64,000 bases of DNA from Favolaschia claudopus (taxonomy: Eukaryota; Basidiomycota; Agaricomycetes; Agaricales; Mycenaceae): positions 310,001 through 374,000 of the forward strand of contig JAWWNJ010000122.1 of NCBI GenBank assembly GCA_037176885.1, written 5' to 3'. Within the stretch, counting starts at the first letter, position 1. Every line of letters begins with the position of its first letter. The notes below the pieces were generated by a model. It did no database searches. It saw only the letters and a program-made list of their open reading frames with translations, and had not been told where the DNA came from. Positions 21,606 through 32,092 of the stretch are shown here, in pieces. The translations under genes and the position numbers were made by a program.

Positions 21606-22105
21606 AGAGCGCGAGGCTTCACTTAAGTTCACGCAAGGTTTACGGTAAATCTACGTAGATTAATAGAGGTAAGAAAGAGCTGTCGTTACATGAGGGAACG
21701 ACTCCCTTTTATAATCTACAAGGATCAACTATAGAATATTCAAGAACTCAATGGAACCTTGAGGAAAGTAGCAGAGTATTCTACTATACCTTCTCAATGA
21801 CTCGTTCGGACGTCCCGAGTCATATTGAGGCTTATCGGTGTCGATCTGAGAGGGAGAGTATGACGCTCTGCTGCTAAGTGCAGGCCGGAAAGAGCACGAA
21901 TTTTTTTTTGAGCGACTGGGGATTTGGCCGTGGGAACGATTAATAAGCGTTACATAACGTGCTTAAGTAAGGTGCGGGGATCCCATGCTCTCTATCTTAG
22001 CCGCTTCCATTCTCGTTTGAAAATGGCGCAAAAACAATCCTATACTTTACAGGAAGACTGGAACAGAACATATTGCAGCGGAGCATAGCACTTAGTTTGG
22101 CCATG
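21606..22105. other. Distal LTR portion and intergenic DNA
   Basis: The first part continues the gag-element LTR from 17833-18117. From about 21990 to 22105 I see no gene. The motif shared with 9186-9225 lies at about 21973-22010. Confidence 0.4.
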
Positions 22106-23363
22106 TCAGACCGGGGCGGGGTCTCCGCGCTCCACGCGGAGCTGGGCAAGAAGTGCTCTCAGCTCCTCCGTCTCGCGCTTCGCCTGCGCTGCCTCTTCAT
22201 TTGCCCGCGCCACCTTCTCCTCAGCTTCAGCCTTTGCTTCCACCGCCTCCGCCTTTGCTTCCACCGCCTCCGCCTTTGCTTCGGCAATTTCTCGTGCGGC
22301 TCTTGTCCTGACTGCAACGGCACGTGCAATGTCAGCCTTCATAGAGAGCATGAGCTGGCATCGCCGGGCATTGAACAGTTCGATGACCACAGAGATAGGA
22401 TCAGGTCCCATGATCCAGGCCTCGGTCTCGGTCTCTGCATGGCTCTTGTCGGCACCCAAAGTGGCTAAGATCGAAGCTATCTGGGCAGGAGGAACCTGCC
22501 TGCGTGTCATACTGCGCTCGAATGATTGCTTGGTATCTTCAAAAGAGGCGCCATTTGGCAGCTTGAGACGACCGGTGTGATAGTCAATGAGGGTGAACTT
22601 CCCCCATTTACCAGTACTTTTGAGCTTTTTGTCTTGGATGGGGGGGGCAATCTTGCGATCGGAGCAGATACGGTGGGCACAAAGGAAAAACATTGTTGCA
22701 TACCAGCAGCACATATAACTGAGGCTGCTGTAGTCTCTGGCCCTATCAGAAATCACCGAGGCCAGAATTGCGCAGTCCAGGACTGTCAAGCGGTCCGAAG
22801 CGGGCGCTCCACGGGGAATGATGAAATACTGGGCTGTATGATATTTTCCTCCGTTTGGTAAACCTTCCACCGTTGTGCCGGGCTCTAAACCCAGACGGTC
22901 GTAGCCGCTATTGATGAAGACCCTGTCAACAGCCAGGCATCGGGCGCCCAGTTTGACGGTCGAGTCAGCACAGAATAGTCTAAAGTAGCGTAGTCAGAAA
23001 AACAAGTTGAGGGCCAACATAATGACATCACCCTAATTGGGACCTCGAGTCCAGGTCGCTGGCCGTCCTATCTATACAACCTGCCCGAGTGTCTCTTGCG
23101 GATTGCAAACCAAAGCGGTCAGTGGGGCCCAACAGCGAGAATACAAATGCGACTTTTTCGTGGGTCGATTTCGTGCCGCCAATAAGCCGAAAATGGTCTA
23201 CTCGCTCGACCACCAGCTGAGATAGGTCGAACAGCCTAGATTCGTCACTGCCGACTGCTGAAAGTCTGGCAAGCCAGGAGTCCGTAGTGAACTCCAGCAC
23301 TGAGTTGACAAGAGCGTCGGTAATGAACTTGGTGGGAGTTAAGCTGTGGATGAGAGGGGCCAT
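22106..23363 (-). CDS. Two-exon gene of unknown function, Ala/Glu/Lys coiled-coil C-terminus
   Basis: Exon 1 (23363-23032) and exon 2 (22979-22106) are joined by a 52-nt intron (GTGATG...TTTAG) in consistent phase, giving 401 residues. The start MAPLIHSLTPTKF is preferred over an in-frame ATG 20 codons upstream because the extra residues look like untranslated sequence. The N-terminal domain includes SWLARLSAVGSDESRLFDL and DRVFINSGYDRLGLEPGTTV. The C-terminus is an Ala/Glu/Lys/Arg-rich predicted coiled coil with a short tandem repeat (VEAKAEA) and ends ELRALLAQLRVERG. I recall similar hypothetical proteins in mushroom genomes but know no function. No breaks are seen. Confidence 0.7.
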
Positions 23364-24654
23364 TTTGGGGTGTTGTCGAATTCGCGGGCGAAAGAGACTG
23401 AGGAAGGGATCGAAAAGCAACATGGCCCTTTCTAGTTTGCCGCACGTTGTGGCAACGTTTTTTGCGTCGTGTGGTCGTCGTGTTGTTGTCGTGGACTCGG
23501 GGTCGTGGCTTATAGCACGTGACGTTGTAAATTTTTAATCCTTAGTGCGAGCCGGCCGTGCCGGAGGCAGGGAGCTAAAGCTTGTTGGGGCTGGCCGCCC
23601 CAAACCCCGCTGCGCTCGCTCCGCTCGCGACGTCAAATAGGTCCCATCATTGATGGGATCAGTGATGTCTCAAATCGACGAAACAAAAATTTTCATATTT
23701 TATATTGCCTTTCTGGCAGCGGAAAAGGGTCAGAGGTGGTTGAGTGAGTTGTTGGCAGTGTTTTACCGCATCTCCTTCCACCTATATGCTACAGTTCTTC
23801 CCGCAACGGTGCGGGGCGCGAGGAGAATGAGATGGAAGAATAGACTGCCTAGGCGGCAGCCTGGAGGGCGGATGTAACGGTGCTCCCATTCTCAGCACTC
23901 ACTACGGTATACCATTTACTTCTATCTACAACTTCTCTGTTGTACTTGGCGCTGTGCCAATGTTCCTGCATTAACCCTTTCCTTCACTCACTTGTCTGCC
24001 ATACATCGTGATGCCCCTATAGCTACTTAGTATATATACTCCTCCTGTAAATGCTTAGTACTCTGGTCAATCGTATTCTTACGCCACTTACCTCTGCCGC
24101 TCGACCATCGGCAATCTCTTGTGTGTCTGATACAATTGAATTCTATCTTCAATTGAATTATAATATAAGTCGGTCATGAATTCACAAATTCACTTCCCAT
24201 ATCTTTATGATGTGAGCTTACATGGACACTGTATACTTCAAGAATGAAAGTCTAAGTACATAGGGTGTGTTGGAGCAGTTTTTCGGCCTCATCCTGATAC
24301 TACTTGACAGAGCTTGATATGGCTTGACCCTACTTGATCAAGCTTGACATCAGTTGATCAACGACACTGGGAGCCTGATCAAGCTTGATACCCCCGTCAA
24401 GCCTCGTCAAGCTTGATCAGGTAAATTCGGATTTTCCGACATCGGGACTAGTAGCCGACTAAGCCGACTGCTCCCCGCTACAATCAGCCCAAACCTAAAG
24501 AAGGTGAAAAGCCCAAGCCCCAACCAAAGCCTCGATACTATCACCCATAAAAGGATCTGAAGATGCGGCTTGTCAAATTCCGAACTTCTGTTTATGAACG
24601 CTGCGGCAAAGACGTAGTCCGCTTTGTCTGTATGCATGCAAACCGCACTTGGGA
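23364..24654. other. Intergenic; includes a short element rich in TTGATCAAGCTTGA
   Basis: No gene is supported. A GC-rich patch with small palindromes (GGTCCCATCATTGATGGGATC) lies around 23640. From about 24268 to 24441 the sequence is an array of TTGATCAAGCTTGA-type motifs. It ends GGATTTTCCGACA, like the GTCGGAAAA ends of the elements at 13383 and 18362. The left end (TGTTGGAGCAG) is a poorer match, so membership of that family is tentative. Confidence 0.4.
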
Positions 24655-25145
24655 AAGGAAACAATATACGGGTTTTGATAGTGGTGCTCGTTCATTTGTG
24701 CTTACGTTTGTTGACAATTGTGTCATCGGCAAAGCCGGGAGCACCATTTTGTGGGGTGTTGCCGTACCACATCAAGTGCCGCTGGTCTCTTGTTTTCGCA
24801 AGTCATGGCCCTGTCGAACTCTGGGCAAGTAGCAGCTGAGTCTGGATCCTCAGTTCTGTTAACCGCCTGTTTTTTTTCCTGGTGTTCTCTAGGTGCGGAA
24901 GCAAACTCAGATTCGGTGGAATTGGAGCTGGTGAAGGGAAGCAAAACAAAGGTAAGCACAAACGAATGAGCACCACTCGATCAAAACGGCTGTAAAACAC
25001 TTTTCCCATATTAATTGCTTGCGATTTGAGCTCACAATCGCCGCTGCAAGTTGGCCATTTTAGCTGTTTTTCGGCCACTTCCGGCATTTTTGGGTGAAAA
25101 TGGCCAACTTGCAGCGGCAATTGGTAAACATTCAGGCTGTATTTA
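24655..25145. mobile_element. MITE copy adjoining the 3' end of the NLR-like gene
   Basis: 24655-24995 matches 55285-55629 in inverted orientation, sharing GGAAACAATATACGGGTTTT, GAGCACCACTC and ACGGCTGTA. The terminal repeats here are damaged: the outer left end is lost and a piece of the right is deleted. The following 25020-25140 is a separate inverted repeat around GCCACTTCCGGC, with arms GCAAGTTGGCCATTTT and AAAATGGCCAACTTGC. The NLR stop codon lies exactly at its edge. Confidence 0.65.
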
Positions 25146-28100
25146 CTATTCTCCCTGGGTATTGCGATATTGCTGGTCGATGCACTGCTCCCATTCGGTT
25201 CCATGGATGAAACTAGAGAGATCCAATGATTTCACTCCCCGCGGAGATATAACGAACTGACACCAAGGCACACAGAAGTTGTCCCGGAGCATCGGAGGAA
25301 TCCACATGAGTCTGGAAGATGACGAGAAAATCCATCCGTCTCGAGAGCCACCAGGAGGAATGGGTGGGAATGAGCATAAGTCCACGGTTTTTGTTTGTCG
25401 GTGTACAAACTTAGGGACGGTGTTTATGTTACCGACAATCTGTTGATGGGAGATGAGGTGCTGGCCGTCCGGCGAGAACGTGACGGACGCGACCCGGTCG
25501 TCGTACCCCTGCAGCGGCTCGCCGACCGCAGCGCTCGGTGCCGCCCAGATGCGCACTGTTTTGTCGCCGGATCCAGAGACAATGCGGTGGCCATCCGGCG
25601 AAAACGCGACAGATAAGACCTCCTTCTCATGCCCCTGCAGCGGCTCCCCAATCGCAGCGCCATTGGCCGCTTCCCAAATGCGCACTGTGTTGTCGCACGA
25701 TCCAGAGATGAGGCGCTGCCCATCTGGCGAGAACGCGACGGACTTGACCCAGTCGTCGTGCCCATGCAGCGGCCCCACAACCACAGCGCCGTTGGCCGCT
25801 TCCCAGATGCGCACTGTGTGGTCGCAGGATCCAGAGACGATGCGCTGGCCGTCTGGCGAGAACGCGACGGACGAGACCCCCTCCTCATGCCCCTGCAGCG
25901 GCTCCCCGCCCGCAGCGTCCGTGGCCGCGTCCCAAATGCGGACTGTTTTGTCGCAGGATCCAGAGACGATGCGCTGGCCATCCGGCGAGAACGCGACGGA
26001 CATGACCTCCTTCTCATGCCCCTGCAGCGGCTCCCCAACCGCAGCGCCCGTGGCCGCGTCCCAAATGCGCACTGTGTTGTCGCACGATCCAGAGATGAGG
26101 CGCTGCCCATCTGGCGAGAACGCGACGGACGCAACCCAGTCGTCGTGCCCATGCAGCGGCCCCACAACCACAGCGCCGTTGGCCGCTTCCCAGATGCGCA
26201 CTGTGTGGTCGCAGGATCCAGAGACGATGCGCTGGCCGTCTGGCGAGAACGCGACGGACGAGACCCCCTCCTCATGCCCCTGCAGCGGCTCCCCGCCCGC
26301 AGCGTCCGTGGCCGCGTCCCAAATGCGGACTGTTTTGTCGCAGGATCCAGAGACGATGCGCTGGCCATCCGGCGAGAACGCGACGGACATGACCTCCTTC
26401 TCATGCCCCTGCAGCGGCTCCCCAACCGCAGCGCCCGTGGCCGCGTCCCAAATGCGCACTGTGTTGTCGCACGAGCCAGAGATGAGGCGCTGCCCATCTG
26501 GCGAGAACGCGACGGACTTGACCCAGTCGTCGTGCCCATGCAGCGGCCCCACAACCACAGCGCCGTTGGCCGCTTCCCAGATGCGCACTGTGTGGTCGCA
26601 GGATCCAGAGACGATGCGCTGGCCGTCTGGCGAGAACGCGACGGACGAGACCCCCTCCTCATGCCCCTGCAGCGGCTCCCCGCCCGCAGCGTCCGTGGCC
26701 GCGTCCCAAATGCGGACTGTTTTGTCGCAGGATCCAGAGACGATGCGCTGGCCATCCGGCGAGAACGCGACGGACATGACCTCCTTCTCATGCCCCTGCA
26801 GCGGCTCCCCAACCGCAGCGCCCGTGGCCGCGTCCCAAATGCGCACTGTGTGGTCGCAGGATCCAGAGACGATGCGCTGGCTGTCTGGCGAGAACGCGAC
26901 GGATGAAACCTCCTTCTCATGCCCCTGCAGCGGCTCCCCAATCGCAGCGCCATTGGCCGCTTCCCAAATGTGCACTGTGTTGTCGTAAGATCCAGAGACG
27001 ATGCGCTGGCCGTCCGGCGAGAATGCGACGGACGTGACCCGGTCGTCGTGCCCATGCAGCGGCCCCACAACCACAGCGCCGTTGGCCGCATCCCAGATGC
27101 GCACTGTGTGGTCGCAGGATCCAGAGACGATGCGCTGGCTGTCTGGCGAGAACGCGACGGATGAGACCTCCTCATGCCCCTGCAGCGGCTCCCCGCCCGC
27201 AGCGTCCGTGGCCGCGTCCCAAATGCGGACTGTTTTGTCGCAGGATCCAGAGACGATGCGCTGCCCGTCTGGCGAGAACGCGACGGACGCAACCCAGTCG
27301 TCGTGCCCATGCAGCGGCCCCACAACCACAGCGCCGTTGGCCGCATCCCAGATGCGCACTGTGTGGTCGCAGGATCCAGAGACGATGCGCTGGCTGTCTG
27401 GCGAGAACGCGACGGATGAAACCTCCTTCTCATGCCCCTGCAGCGGCTCCCCAATCGCAGCGCCATTGGCCGCTTCCCAAATGTGCACTGTGTTGTCGTA
27501 AGATCCAGAGACGATGCGCTGGCCGTCCGGCGAGAATGCGACGGACGTGACCCGGTCGTCGTGCCCATGCAGCGGCCCCACAACCACAGCGCCGTTGGCC
27601 GCATCCCAGATGCGCACTGTGTGGTCGCAGGATCCAGAGACGATGCGCTGGCTGTCTGGCGAGAACGCGACGGATGAGACCTCCTCATGCCCCTGCAGCG
27701 GCTCCCCGCCCGCAGCGTCCGTGGCCGCGTCCCAAATGCGGACTGTTTTGTCGCAGGATCCAGAGACGATGCGCTGCCCGTCTGGCGAGAACGCGACGGA
27801 CGCAACCCAGTCGTCGTGCCCATGCAGCGGCCCCACAACCACAGCGCCGTTGGCCGCATCCCAGATGCGCACTGTGTGGTCGCAGGATCCAGAGACGATG
27901 CGCTGGCTGTCTGGCGAGAACGCGACGGATGAAACCTCCTTCTCATGCCCCTGCAGCGGCTCCCCAATCGCAGCGCCATTGGCCGCTTCCCAAATGTGCA
28001 CTGTGTTGTCGTAAGATCCAGAGACGATGCGCTGGCCGTCCGGCGAGAATGCGACGGACGTGACCCGGTCGTCGTGCCCATGCAGCGGCCCCACAACCAC

Positions 28101-31100
28101 AGCGCCGTTGGCCGCATCCCAGATGCGCACTGTGTGGTCGCAGGATCCAGAGACGATGCGTTGGCCGTCCCGCGAGAACGCGACGGACGCAACCTCATTG
28201 TCATGCCCTTGTAATGTTTTTTCAAGGCTCGTCCATGACTCGGGTACACTATACCGCAGGAGACGAGGGAACCGTGACAGGTAATGGGCTCGTAATGCTG
28301 ACTCCCTCGGTGCCAAGGGGATCGCTGAAATGTAGATGTGCGGCGCACTTTCAGCGATGGCGGGTGCAAACACAGAAACAAATTTCTGTGCATCTTTGAG
28401 CAACATCTCAATCGAATCGCCTTTTCCCTGGCAATCTGCAATCAGGATCCAACCTTTCTGAAAATCGACACTCACCAGCGTATACTTCTGCGCAAACTGC
28501 AGTATCCCCGCCGCAGATGCCATCTCATGGCGGACACTGAGTACCTCCACCCAGAACAAGAACTGGCCAGTGAGAAAGCTCTGCAGTGATACCAGTATTT
28601 CATCATCAAATTCAGAGTCCCCGAGATGAGGCCCCCAAAACCGAGTGGCATACTTCAAGGCAGGTGACAGATGAGACTCCGCTGTTTCAAACAAGCCGGG
28701 TACCTCCGAATTGAGCAAATGGGAGTCAGGCAACTGACAGATGTTGAATTTGAGATGCTTCTGCATGACCATGAGACATCCTGATACCAAGGATTTTTTT
28801 GCCTTCGCAACATCGAAAAACCAGGAGTCGTTAACTCGATGAGGGTCGACGAGAAAATCGTCAAAAGAAGCGTGCAAGGTTCGAGCAGGTTGACCCGCAC
28901 TCCATTGAACAACGGAACCGAGAAAATTCAAGACACGAGCTGCGGTACCGTCATCTAGACCCAGAATAGCGTCCATCGCACTGTCTGTCATGGGGACCTT
29001 TGCGAGAGCGATGACGGCCAGAATAGCTGTTGCGGATTCCCTGAATTCTTCGTCATCCCAGTCCCCGTCGCTGACAAGCGCAAGGGTATACAACTGATCA
29101 AGATTACCTCCTGTCTGGAACGGTGTCTTCAATAGTGTTTCCAAACGTTTATGAGGGTCAAACAATTTCTTTCCTTCAACGAAATCAAGTGCAGTTGCCG
29201 CCCAGATGAACAAATTTCCCGACAAATTGATGAGCTGTCGTATCACATCTTCTCCAGGCCAGATACGGCTCAAACGATGTGCTTGTCGAATAGTGGCCAG
29301 TCGGTCAAGAATGTACACAGAGATATCATTGTCGTTCTCAGCAGCTATGTCGAGAGAGCGCTCTTCGACAACAGCTTTGTTGCGGAAAAGCCTCGTAATG
29401 TCAAAATCTGGCCGAGAGGTAACGAAAAACCGGAATGCTGCAGGTAGTTTGGTGAAAAAATTGGTAATCAGGTTACCGAGCACATTACGCGAGTCGTCGG
29501 CGCACTCGTCAAGTGCATCTATGACGACGATGAATGGACCAATGAGGTGCTGCTTCACAGATTCCAGCGGCCCGAGAAGAAGCTCCTGGAATTGCTTGTC
29601 AATCGGCGCATCGACCAGGTTAGAATCGCGGGAGAGAGCCATGCAAATGGCTCCTTCAATGTGCGGGTGAAGTGTGGCAAGCCCATATGCAATAGTGTGA
29701 AGCACGAGGATCGGGTCGCTTCCAACCACGTCATTGCGCGCGAAGCAGAGGAATATCCCGAGACGCCCAAGTCCGCGAAAGTACTCGGAGACACTTGTTG
29801 CGATGGTGCTCTTGCCTGAGCCAGCCACACCAGAGAGCCAGACAATTCGCGCTTCCGATGGCGTACTCAGCCGTTGAGTTATATGCTCAATGATCTCGCT
29901 TGTCGTGCCAGGCAGACATTCGCGACGTGTGGACGGTCTATGATTGGACCGACGGGCGCGTTTGAGATCACTCAAAACACTCGAATTTTCTATCAGGGTC
30001 ATTCAGCGAATACGAACCGAGACAAAGAACAGCAAACCATACCCAATTTCTCGACTTTGTCCAGGATCTGCGCCGATACAACCGTTGTTTGGACTGCAAG
30101 CCCTGGATCAAATTCATCTTTCAATCTGAGTAACGCGGCAGTGAGCTCGTCAATCCTTTGTCCCACACCCAAGATGGAAGTTTGAGCAATGCGTCCTAGC
30201 CCCAACGTTATTCGCGAAGATTCAAGGATAACATCACCCACCCAAAAAACCATGCCCTGAATATTCGCGGAGGAGCAGAGCACACTCCATGGTTTGCATG
30301 GTAATGCGGAGAACAATGTCCTGAACAGGTTTCGAGTTATTTACGACTGAGTCTATCTCTTTTGCAAAGGAGTAGAGCCTAGCCATTGCCTCAACGAGTT
30401 GCGCGACCTTTTCGTCCGCCTCCCGCTGATTTTGCACGATCTATGTATGGAGTATTGCTGAGGTTGAATGAACAACGTAATGAGAGTGGGTCCATACCTT
30501 GTACACCGACGTCAACACTTTCCACGCGGCATTCGCATACGGGTGAATCTGGATTTCGATCAGAACTCATGGACTCAACCGTCATTCATGAAGATTTATG
30601 AGGCGTTACTTTTGCAAGTTCATCCCCGACTTTTACAATGTTCTCGAGCGCAGAAAGAACTGCGCTGAGAGAATCTGATAACTTTGCACCGGAGAGGCCC
30701 TCAACAGCCACAAAGGAGTCCAACGCTTCTCCGACCAGCGGCCGGACCTTCAAACTGGAAGGGACCTCAGACATTTGTTCAATGCCCTTATCGCCCGTGA
30801 AGGCGTGGAGAGAGACAGATAGCCGACCCAGGACCTCGCCATTCGGTGCTTTCATGTCTAGCCAAACGACTGTTCAGGGAGCATCAAACGTCAGCCATAG
30901 CGAACACAAGTCGAGCGCACCTTCGTTTGGAGAGAACTGCTCTATCAACTCCCCAACAGTAGTTTCTGCCTCGGCAATGCGCACATCAGGGCCAGGCGCA
31001 TCGTGGAGGAGGCGAAAAGTGAGCATCGATAGGGGCGGAGAGGTTCTTTGTTGTTAAGTACGACGTGAGCCGCGCGCCATACGACTCGATCGAAATCTGC

Positions 31101-31262
31101 GTACAACTCGAAACGATCGGTCCAGGTGGGTTTGGCATTCCGCTTCACTACCCGTGTTTTGAAGATATGATCCTTGCTACCATGCACCTCGACATAGAGA
31201 TTTGGTGGTTTTCCGAAATCACGCCAACCCGGGTTCCAAACAAGGTTGTTGACGGCGTGCAC
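25146..31262 (-). CDS. NLR-like STAND protein: C2, helical N-terminal domain, NACHT, WD40 repeats
   Basis: This is probably an intracellular non-self or stress receptor of the fungal NWD class. A C2-like segment lies at 31260-31080 (WNPGWRDFGKPPNLYVEV, RNAKPTWTDRFELY). A helical N-terminal domain follows on exons 30870-30610, 30548-30498, 30440-30242, 30195-30043. The main exon runs 29989-25146. Introns 30549-30609, 30441-30497, 30196-30241 and 29990-30042 have canonical ends and agree in phase. The NACHT domain shows Walker A GVAGSGKST (near 29825), Walker B FIVVIDALDE (near 29530) and an FFVTSRPDFDI sensor. About 21 WD40 repeats occupy 28215-25440. The tail (SSSRLMWIPPMLRD, FIHGTEWEQCID) is conserved in such proteins. 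Unsettled: the frame within the C2 region (31030-31075) needs a very short intron or a frameshift, and the true start is not fixed (an ATG near 31336 is a candidate). Confidence 0.85.
25440..28215 (-). repeat. About 21 WD40 repeats of 129 bp with higher-order units
   Basis: Each unit encodes about 43 residues around SVAFSPDGQRIVSGS...TVRIW. There are 21 full units plus a degenerate last one. Units 2-5 and 6-9 form two copies of a 4-repeat block (513 bp, including a shared one-codon deletion in GHEEVSS). Units 12-14, 15-17 and 18-20 form three copies of a 3-repeat block (387 bp). Variation concentrates at GH(D/E)(D/K/E)(R/W/E/G)V(A/T/S/M/K) and GS(C/Y)D(H/N/K)T. Confidence 0.95.
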
Positions 31263-31595
31263 TGTTTATTATGGTATCAAAAAAGCGTGAGATGACAAAC
31301 GATGTTGGGACGTGCCGATCAGTGTCAGTATAGCCATGATGATAGGTCGCAAAGTAAGTTACTAAGTGGCAAGTCCACTGGCACGTGACTGACACGTACA
31401 TATCCTACTCTATACTTGAAAAGAAGTGCCAGTAAGGGAGAAAAGAGAGAATCTCATTGTTTCTTGGGGCTCAAACTCGGTGCATTTGGTGGCTGTTCTC
31501 AATGTATGAAGATTTTCAATTTTGCTATTTTTTTGGGGGGGCGCAATGCATTATTTGCCCTGTCCACGTAAAGGGCAGATATTCGTGTGAAACAA
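31263..31595. other. Upstream region of the NLR-like gene
   Basis: This is non-coding or 5' exon sequence of the NLR gene. It contains GGCACGTGACTGACACGT (31380-31397), which also occurs inside the terminal repeats of the MITE at 49262-49853. It could be a fragment of that element. No other gene is seen. Confidence 0.4.
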
Positions 31596-31885
31596 TAATA
31601 CCCAGCCCAGTACATACGTTGGCTTCAGCTGACCGCATGTGGTGATATAAATACTATTATACCGCCTGAAGCACGGGGCCTCAGCTGACCACCGTAACAG
31701 CAATAATACTCCACCCAGTGTGTTGGCCTGAGCTGACCAAATGTGGTGATATAAATACTATTATACCGCCTGAAGCACGGGGTCTCGGCTGACCACAATG
31801 ACAACAATAATACTCTGCCCACTGCGTTGGCCTAAGCTGACCGGATGTGGTAATATAACTATTATTATGCCCTCTGATTGACTGG
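31596..31885. repeat. 104-bp tandem repeat, about 2.7 copies
   Basis: GTTGGC(C/T)T...AGCTGACC starts at 31618, 31722 and 31826, an exact 104-bp period. Each unit has GATATAAATACTATTATACC and GCCTGAAGCACGGGG. It lies between the NLR gene and the accessory gene of the KDZ element, possibly marking that element's left edge. Confidence 0.9.
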
Positions 31886-32092
31886 CATCGGCTGACTGCT
31901 CATTGATTCACCATGGTAGTGACAATTGACAAGCTAATAGATGTGCAATTGTGATTCAAAATACTCGATTAATGGCTCAAAATATTATTGATCGTTAGGA
32001 CAGAGGAGCTGTAGCTCCTCGACGGGAAACTGGACGTTTTCTAAACAGGAAGTTAGATATTTTGTCAGAAATCAAAAGAATAAATCCACTGC

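Noticed and set aside
25424..28441. 1005-codon minus-strand frame and long plus-strand frames over the WD40 repeats
   Set aside because: They are shadows of the 129-bp repeat unit (a multiple of three) read in wrong frames; the product is an Arg/Ser/Pro-rich repeat with no domain.
30190..30250. Apparent frameshift in a run of six T in the NLR N-terminal domain
   Set aside because: A 46-nt intron (30196-30241, GTGGGT...GGCTAG) joins GHGFLG to RIAQTS in frame, so no frameshift is needed.
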